DNA of 44,949 nt, taken from the NCBI GenBank assembly GCA_905235505.1, contig CAJOMJ010000020.1:1-44949 (forward strand), written 5' to 3'. The stretch comes from Paludibacteraceae bacterium. GTDB lineage: Bacteria > Bacteroidota > Bacteroidia > Bacteroidales > Paludibacteraceae. The first letter of the stretch is position 1, and each line of letters begins with the position of its first letter. Of the stretch, positions 40,610 to 44,949 are shown piece by piece. Under the pieces are notes generated by a model. That model was not told the origin of the DNA, did no database searches, and was given only the letters and a program-made list of their open reading frames with translations. Both the position numbers and the translations under genes were made by a program.

Positions 40610-41029
40610 ATGGAAGAACTTATAAGACAAAGAGTTAAAGAAATAATTTCTTCAAATAAAAATGTTAGTTTGACCTCTTTGGGTGGGTCTGATTCAGTAA
40701 AAATGCAACTCAGCAGACAAATAAATGGAACAACAACAATAACCGTTGGAACGATTTTGTTGATTCTTGAAAAGTTCCCACAGGTATCTGCTGAATGGCT
40801 TTTGAGAGGAGAAGGAAGTATGTATCGTCAAGAAAATGAGCCACTAACGCTGCCCAATGGTGGGTCAGCACATGGGGATGGAGCAATGAACCATTCCAAC
40901 TCTGACGAGATAATACGCAAATTTATTGATGAAATAGCAGCACAACGTCAAATAACACAATCAGTTATAGAACATAACGGGACCCTGCTTCAGATGCTTT
41001 CAACATCGGGTGCAGGTGGTGCAAAATAA
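40610..41029 (+). CDS. Helix-turn-helix repressor-like regulator
   Basis: 139 aa. Residues 1-68 resemble the XRE/phage-repressor HTH found on Bacteroidetes prophages and mobile elements: IRQRVKEIISSNKNVSLTSL, KMQLSRQINGTTTITVGTIL, and VSAEWLLRGEGSMYR, a characteristic end of this domain. The remaining Gly/Ser-rich linker and helix (IIRKFIDEIAAQRQ) may dimerise. The gene is AT-rich relative to its right-hand neighbours. Its last codons (GGAK-stop) lie inside the right 33-bp arm. No plus-strand consensus promoter was found upstream, and a minus-strand promoter faces its 3' end. Confidence 0.8.
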   Translation: MEELIRQRVKEIISSNKNVSLTSLGGSDSVKMQLSRQINGTTTITVGTILLILEKFPQVSAEWLLRGEGSMYRQENEPLTLPNGGSAHGDGAMNHSNSDEIIRKFIDEIAAQRQITQSVIEHNGTLLQMLSTSGAGGAK

Positions 41030-41048
41030 ACGACCGTTTTTAGTGCGC
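41016..41048 (-). repeat. 33-bp inverted repeat, right arm
   Basis: Perfect reverse complement of the left arm; the segment between the arms is 501 bp. Because the arm supplies the final codons and stop of the HTH gene, the gene end would be preserved if the segment were flipped. Confidence 0.93.
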
Positions 41049-41078
41049 AAAGTTACCACTTTTATATGAGGTGAACAA
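41048..41078 (-). promoter_or_regulatory. Minus-strand promoter facing the HTH gene (antisense)
   Basis: On the minus strand TTG (plus 41076-41078) and TAACTTTG (plus 41048-41055) are spaced by 20 bp. Transcription would enter the right arm and run antisense through the HTH gene. Confidence 0.82.
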
Positions 41079-41141
41079 GTAAAAAAAACACATAACAAAA
41101 TCAAGAACAAAAACAAATAACAAAATCAAACAACAAGTAGC

Positions 41142-41423
41142 ATGGAAACGAATCATCTTATTATGACGAAGCGTGCAGTTTGCAAGAACTGTGCTGCGCT
41201 GGCGCGGGATTACACCGACATTACCGGCAAGCGTCTCTCTGACCTTCTGTTCGAATACGGACGTATTTTCCTTTGTACTTTCAATCCGGGTACCGTCAGG
41301 GTTGTTGAAACCAGCTTAAGAACGGCAAGACTGTACCCGCATATCATCTGTGTGACATTGCTGAAGCACGGAACCTACAACTATGACCTCGAGTATCAAT
41401 TTGAGGACAGGCCAACCAACTGA
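41142..41423 (+). CDS. Unrecognised 93-aa protein of the accessory region
   Basis: No family recognised. The sequence has Cys15-x2-Cys18 (VCKNCAALARDYTDITGK), a central SDLLFEYGRIFLCTF and VTLLKHGTYNYDLEYQFED near the end; no signal peptide. ATG at 41142 is preceded by an A/C-rich leader (AACAACAAGTAGC), as for the other genes here. Soluble protein of unknown role; first gene of a plus-strand series after the inverted-repeat segment. Confidence 0.65.
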   Translation: METNHLIMTKRAVCKNCAALARDYTDITGKRLSDLLFEYGRIFLCTFNPGTVRVVETSLRTARLYPHIICVTLLKHGTYNYDLEYQFEDRPTN

Positions 41424-41482
41424 ATACAGGTCTCTACACCTATGACAGGTGAACTACCACACTCAACCAATATACAGAAAAT

Positions 41483-41580
41483 GCCGTAAGGCGTCAGAAC
41501 CCAGCCCCGAACACATGAAGTAAGATAAGCACTGCCAAGTGCCGGTCTGAAGGAGTAAAGCGACCACGCCGGATGTGTTC
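41483..41580 (+). ncRNA. Candidate structured RNA or cis-regulatory region
   Basis: Several complementary segments are packed in 98 nt: GCC-GTAA-GGC hairpin (41483-41492), GAACACAT (41509-41516) with ATGTGTTC (41573-41580), hairpin GCACT-GCCA-AGTGC (41529-41542), GGTC (41544-41547) with GACC (41562-41565), and a possible pseudoknot GGCGT (41490-41494) with ACGCC (41566-41570). It lies in the non-coding gap before the gene at 41626. No known RNA family is confirmed. Confidence 0.4.
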
Positions 41581-41625
41581 TTTAACTTAAGAAACAACAC
41601 AGCAACAACAATCAATACTACTACA

Positions 41626-41877
41626 ATGAAAGAGACAGAGATTTATCCGTTTGTTCCGCCACCGCCTACGGGCTGGATGGAGGAGATGATAAGCGAGACG
41701 GGCTATGCCGAGGCGACCATCAGGCGCGCTATCCGCGGATGGCGTGGCAACAGAGGCGACCAAGAGTTGCACCAGCCCAACAGCAGCGTGGCGGTAAAGA
41801 TACGCCGCGTGTACACCGAGAAGTATGTGCTGCCCTATCTGAAGGGGTGGAACATATCAAAGACAATAACCCTATGA
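41626..41877 (+). CDS. Small HTH-like protein
   Basis: 83 aa from the ATG at 41626; a frame extension to 41575 overlaps the structured region and is unlikely. WMEEMISETGYAEATIRRAI (16-35) reads like a helix-turn-helix, followed by a basic stretch (RGWRGNRG) and VKIRRVYTEKYVLPYL. A DNA-binding role is plausible; no specific family is recognised. The following lipoprotein gene starts 18 nt downstream. Confidence 0.6.
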   Translation: MKETEIYPFVPPPPTGWMEEMISETGYAEATIRRAIRGWRGNRGDQELHQPNSSVAVKIRRVYTEKYVLPYLKGWNISKTITL

Positions 41878-41895
41878 CCCAAAGAACCTACAGCG

Positions 41896-42375
41896 ATGAA
41901 GAAGACAATGACCTTTTTGCTTGTATCCGTTGCGCTGCTGATGACAGGGTGCCGCACGGCGAAGAACATCGTCAGAGAGGTGCACACCACGTCAGTGCGC
42001 GACACCCTGTGGCAGACCCGCTGGCGCGAGCGTGTGGACAGCGTGTTCATACATGACACCTGCTACATCGACACGGCAGGCGTGTTCCATCACGACCGCA
42101 GAGAGAGCCGCACCGCCCGTGTTCTGACCGGCGACACGGTAGTGAAGACGGTGGAAGTGGCAGTGCACGACTCGGTACCCTATCCGGTGGAGGTGGTCAA
42201 AGAGGTTCATCGCCGGAGCCGGTACGACAAGTTCTGCTCAAGGTTCTTCTGGTTCGTGGTTGTGATACTGCTGCTCACAACCGTATTCAAGGTATTAGAC
42301 AGAATACCTGCAACGAAGCCCTACACTACAATGATAAAGGGCTTCTTCAAGATATCCAAGTGGTTCAAACAATAA
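41896..42375 (+). CDS. Lipoprotein with C-terminal membrane helix (u-spanin-like layout)
   Basis: 159 aa. N-terminal lipoprotein signal with LMTGC (Cys19); a charged central region rich in short beta-type repeats (VRDTLWQTRWRERVDSVFIHD, one residue over shortened here to its pattern DTLWQT and DSVFIHD; then GDTVVKTVEVAVHDSVPYP); and one hydrophobic helix near 115-133 (FFWFVVVILLLTTVFKVL) with a basic tail. Outer-membrane lipid anchor plus inner-membrane helix in one protein is the layout of phage unimolecular spanins, which fuse the two membranes at lysis. Similar lipoproteins occur in Bacteroidetes phages. The lysis role is an inference from layout only. Confidence 0.6.
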   Translation: MKKTMTFLLVSVALLMTGCRTAKNIVREVHTTSVRDTLWQTRWRERVDSVFIHDTCYIDTAGVFHHDRRESRTARVLTGDTVVKTVEVAVHDSVPYPVEVVKEVHRRSRYDKFCSRFFWFVVVILLLTTVFKVLDRIPATKPYTTMIKGFFKISKWFKQ

Positions 42376-42388
42376 AAACACAAGTATC

Positions 42389-42796
42389 ATGTTAAAAGAC
42401 ATCAGGCAGTATTTTCTGCACAAGGACGAGTGGGGAAGACCCCGTCCGGAGACTTACAGCGAGGCGGTGGAGCGCCTCGGAGAGAAACGCGTGACAGCGA
42501 TGTACGACGCATTGTGGACGATGGCGGACAAGCTTCCGCAGAACAAGTGCATCTTCCCGGAGGACATTGTCAGCGACCCCGCCAACTTCGGCATCATCGC
42601 TACCATCATGACCGACATTGTCACCACGTCGAACACCGCACGCGAGAAGGAAATCAAGCTGCTTCAGAAGAAGTATCCTGACAAGATCTACGGGAATCTG
42701 AGCTGGTTCTATTGCCACATCCCGAAGTACGACATGGCCGCCAACTACTCACGCCTGCAGAAGGTGATAGAGAGCTGCGGAGAGATTATGTATTAA
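42389..42796 (+). CDS. Unrecognised 135-aa protein of the accessory region
   Basis: Mainly helical soluble protein (DEWGRPRPETYSEAVERLGE, VTAMYDALWTMADKLPQNK, NFGIIATIMTDIVTTSNTAR, NYSRLQKVIESCGEIMY). No motif or family recognised. ATG preceded by AAAACACAAGTATC; 13 nt after the lipoprotein gene, so probably cotranscribed. Confidence 0.65.
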   Translation: MLKDIRQYFLHKDEWGRPRPETYSEAVERLGEKRVTAMYDALWTMADKLPQNKCIFPEDIVSDPANFGIIATIMTDIVTTSNTAREKEIKLLQKKYPDKIYGNLSWFYCHIPKYDMAANYSRLQKVIESCGEIMY

Positions 42797-42814
42797 CAAC
42801 AAAAACATATCAGT

Positions 42815-43138
42815 ATGAAAACAGTAATTTACATTCAGAAAGGTCGTCCGATGAGCGCAGAGGATTGTCGCACGGACGAGCAGATCAGAGAGGAACACCT
42901 TCAGATACGCTTCAGCGGGCGCAGATATGCGTCACGGCTGGCGGACTGGTTAGACAACACCGACGGGCTGCAAGGCTCCGTGTGTTGCGTGGAATACGGC
43001 AGAGAAGAGGACTGCAGCATCGACATGCAGGTGCCCCGGAACATGCCGGCGAGCGAGTGTGCGGACATTGTCAATGACGCTGTCCGGATGTTCTGCCTGA
43101 GAAACGACATCGAGGACAAGATAGTGCAAGCAGTGTGA
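42815..43138 (+). CDS. Unrecognised 107-aa protein of the accessory region
   Basis: Acidic soluble protein, predicted alpha/beta (KTVIYIQKGRP at the start; FSGRRYASRLADWLDNTDG; CSIDMQVPRNMPASECADIV). It contains six cysteines in no known metal-binding pattern. No family recognised. It starts 18 nt after the preceding gene. Confidence 0.65.
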   Translation: MKTVIYIQKGRPMSAEDCRTDEQIREEHLQIRFSGRRYASRLADWLDNTDGLQGSVCCVEYGREEDCSIDMQVPRNMPASECADIVNDAVRMFCLRNDIEDKIVQAV

Positions 43139-43146
43139 AACGACAA

Positions 43147-43173
43147 GGAGACGCGACAGTGTCGCATCTCTAC
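43147..43173 (+). repeat. Dispersed palindromic repeat in the accessory region
   Basis: GGAGACGCGACAGTGTCGCA then TCTCTAC. The inner arms GCGAC/GTCGC pair perfectly. It lies between the genes at 42815 and 43189, so the family reaches the accessory region. Confidence 0.9.
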
Positions 43174-43188
43174 AAACAACAAGCATCT

Positions 43189-43668
43189 ATGACTTTCATC
43201 AATATCGAATGTGCGCCATACGTTGCGCAGTATCTGAAGAAGATGTACCATGTGGTGGACGGGGCGGTGCTGCTGCCTCAATACACTCTCGCCTGGTACA
43301 CGATAGTGAATTGTGCCCAGCGCCGGCCGCCGGAGGAGAAACCGGTGGTGGGAACACTGACAGTCGCCTTCAAGGACGAAGCAGTCCGCTACAAGGACTT
43401 GCGCTACAACAACTGGATAGGCAGGAAGCGGCTCAAGTATATAAGCAACCTGCTCAGGCTCGACTTCGACATGAACCTCATGGAGTTCATGGAGAGGGAA
43501 CACTACAAGCAGGGGGTGGACTATGACACGGCCGCACGCATGTTCCACCGGATGTACGAACTGGGTGACACCGTCACCGAAGAGGCCCTCCTGAAGAAGC
43601 ATATCCGGTGGAAGAAAAAGCGCCGCGAGTTCCGACTGGAGGCAGAGCAGATAGATCTCTCGCTCTGA
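43189..43668 (+). CDS. Unrecognised 159-aa protein of the accessory region
   Basis: Start placed at the ATG at 43189, because an upstream in-frame start at 43135 would translate a dispersed repeat. Seen: MTFINIECAPYVAQYLKKMY, VVGTLTVAFKDEAVRYKDL, NLMEFMEREHYKQGVDYDTA and a basic segment KKHIRWKKKRREFRLEAEQ. The layout (basic C-terminus, alpha/beta body) suggests nucleic-acid contact, but no family is recognised. Confidence 0.6.
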   Translation: MTFINIECAPYVAQYLKKMYHVVDGAVLLPQYTLAWYTIVNCAQRRPPEEKPVVGTLTVAFKDEAVRYKDLRYNNWIGRKRLKYISNLLRLDFDMNLMEFMEREHYKQGVDYDTAARMFHRMYELGDTVTEEALLKKHIRWKKKRREFRLEAEQIDLSL

Positions 43669-43730
43669 ACTGACACAAACAATACAAACAACAACAAATA
43701 AGTCAAACACTGTAACAAATACGACAAACT

Positions 43731-44045
43731 ATGACCAACATCAAACGTGTCTATTTTATCCGCAGGAAGCGGACATTGGCAGAGATGGATAAACCCGCAT
43801 GCTGCGGCAACTGCGCCTTTCAGGACTGGCAGTTGCTGCCCATCGAGGCAAGAAACTACCTTTTTTCAGGAAGCAAAGCCTGGCGCGACAGCGAAGGACA
43901 TGTCATCAGCAACCAGCAGGAGTTCCGGCTGCTCTTCTGCTCACATAGCGGACTCCCCACCCGGAAACATGATGTGTGCCCGCTGCACCTGACAGACCCC
44001 GTCAAGTGGGTTCAGATAAGACCAACCACCAAAAAGGAAAAGTAA
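43731..44045 (+). CDS. Cys-rich 104-aa protein of the accessory region
   Basis: Basic small protein with CCGNC (24-28), a single Cys in LLFCSHSG and another in DVCPLHL; these four or five cysteines plus nearby histidines could bind zinc. The N-terminus IKRVYFIRRKRTL is strongly basic. It lies 3 nt before the primase gene. Function unknown. Confidence 0.62.
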   Translation: MTNIKRVYFIRRKRTLAEMDKPACCGNCAFQDWQLLPIEARNYLFSGSKAWRDSEGHVISNQQEFRLLFCSHSGLPTRKHDVCPLHLTDPVKWVQIRPTTKKEK

Positions 44046-44048
44046 GCC

Positions 44049-44949
44049 ATGTATTCAAAAGAACTGATAGACCGCATCAAGCAGGCCAACGATATAGTGA
44101 GTGTCATCCAGGACTATCAGACCCTCACACGCCACGGCAAGCAGTGGCTCGGCATCTGTCCGTTCCACACGGACTCCACCCCGAGTCTGACCGTCACACC
44201 GTCGATGCAGATATTCAAGTGTTTCGCCTGCGGGGCAAGCGGCGATGTAATCAAGTATGTGCAGCACGCCGAGGGCTGCTCCTTCTCGGAGGCGCTCGGG
44301 ATACTGGCAAGGCGTGCGCACATAGAGATGCCGGAGGACACCGGGGAAACGGAGGAAGAGCGGCGCAAGCGCATGGAGAGGGAGAGCCTGTTCAAGCGCA
44401 ACGAACAGCAGCAGGCAGTCTTCCTGCAGTGCACGGACATCAGCCCCTATCTGACATATCTCGACGAGAGGCATATATCTGAAGAGGCGGCAAAGGAGTT
44501 CGGCCTCGGATATGCCGCCGAGGGGGAGTTCTTCGGCCGCATAACCTACCCCATATACACCGTGTCGGGCAAGATAGCCGGCTTCACCGGCCGCATAATC
44601 CCTAATCTGGAGTACAACAGCGGTTCCGGACCTAAATACAGGAACTCCGCCGAGTCGGAGGTGTTCCACAAGGATGAGCTGTTGTTCGGCCTGAGGCAGG
44701 CGCGGGCAGACATCCAGAAGCAGGACATGGTACATATCGTCGAGGGGCAGAACGATGTCATCCGGATGTGGATGACCGGGCGCAAGAACACCGTGGCAGG
44801 TTCGGGCACCGCCTTCTCGGAGAAGCAGGCACGGCTGCTGCAACGCTTCACGCGCAATGTGACACTCATGTACGACGGCGACGAAGCCGGGCGCAAAGCC
44901 ACACTGCGGACGCTGCGCATGCTGCTCCCCATGGGCGCACAGGTATCGG
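44049..44949 (+). CDS. DnaG-type primase of the accessory region (3' end beyond window)
   Basis: The frame begins at ATG 44049 and is open to the right edge. The CHC2 zinc domain has CPFH (Cys37, His40) and CFAC (Cys58, Cys61), at the same residue numbers as the chromosomal DnaG. The TOPRIM core has VEGQND (Glu232) and YDGDEAG (Asp276, Asp278), with the same Glu-to-Asp spacing of 44 as in the host enzyme but with a shorter middle region. A second complete-looking primase next to small unknown genes indicates a phage, plasmid or integrative element with its own priming. A helicase fusion beyond the edge is possible. Confidence 0.9.
   Translation, partial: MYSKELIDRIKQANDIVSVIQDYQTLTRHGKQWLGICPFHTDSTPSLTVTPSMQIFKCFACGASGDVIKYVQHAEGCSFSEALGILARRAHIEMPEDTGETEEERRKRMERESLFKRNEQQQAVFLQCTDISPYLTYLDERHISEEAAKEFGLGYAAEGEFFGRITYPIYTVSGKIAGFTGRIIPNLEYNSGSGPKYRNSAESEVFHKDELLFGLRQARADIQKQDMVHIVEGQNDVIRMWMTGRKNTVAGSGTAFSEKQARLLQRFTRNVTLMYDGDEAGRKATLRTLRMLLPMGAQVS

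Noticed and set aside
40482..41048. Small transposon with terminal inverted repeats
   Set aside because: No direct target duplication is visible outside the arms, there is no transposase, and the flanking similarity continues in inverted rather than direct orientation.
41509..41580. Twister or hammerhead ribozyme
   Set aside because: CACTGCCAAGTGCCGGTC resembles part of a twister and CTGAAGGAG part of a hammerhead core, but the twister helix order is wrong and the hammerhead GAAA and CUGANGA elements are absent.

Overview
The window looks like chromosome of a Bacteroidales bacterium, probably Prevotellaceae-like (genus not settled). Support: promoters with a TTG box about 20 bp upstream of TAnnTTTG, start codons without Shine-Dalgarno sequences, a hybrid two-component system, a PadR/PspC operon, a DUF4827 lipoprotein, and lipid A and KDO genes. 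No rRNA, tRNA or CRISPR array was seen.

Layout. 98-5471: a U32-family protein and a secreted multidomain pectinesterase, both strongly G-rich on the coding strand and separated by a terminator, five 11-bp tandem repeats and a purine-rich spacer. 5472-8576: a padR-pspC-PspC/DUF2807 operon full of a palindromic dispersed repeat; the last gene carries an apparent +1 frameshift. 8598-20039 (minus strand): ten co-directional genes, in transcription order ribD, a lipoprotein foldase-like gene, a SurA-like PPIase, an OstA/LptA-like gene, an outer-membrane barrel, dnaG, a radical SAM gene, a glycosyltransferase, asd and trmD. 20095-27432 (plus): prmC-recX, alkaline phosphatase, gyrB, a LOG-family gene and an unrecognised ConA-like protein. 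27534-34407: kdsA-kdsD-rfbA and a giant hybrid sensor/regulator that overlaps rfbA by 4 bp. 34655-39288: an FKBP lipoprotein, DUF4827, glmM, surE, a small membrane protein and lpxB. 39327-40247 (minus): an M23/LysM peptidase.

From about 40.5 kb the content becomes accessory and phage- or mobile-element-like: a repressor-like HTH gene bounded by perfect 33-bp inverted repeats, a series of small unrecognised proteins with A/C-rich leaders, a lipoprotein with a C-terminal membrane helix (u-spanin-like layout), and a second DnaG-type primase running off the right edge.

Much of the core serves the envelope: KDO synthesis (kdsA, kdsD), UDP-GlcNAc supply (glmM), lipid A (lpxB), nucleotide sugars (rfbA), LPS/OMP transport and folding (OstA, SurA-like) and peptidoglycan turnover (M23). 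The most unusual signals are the inverted-repeat segment at 40482-41048, whose two consensus promoters point the wrong way for the gene it contains, and the dispersed palindrome family with about a dozen intergenic copies.
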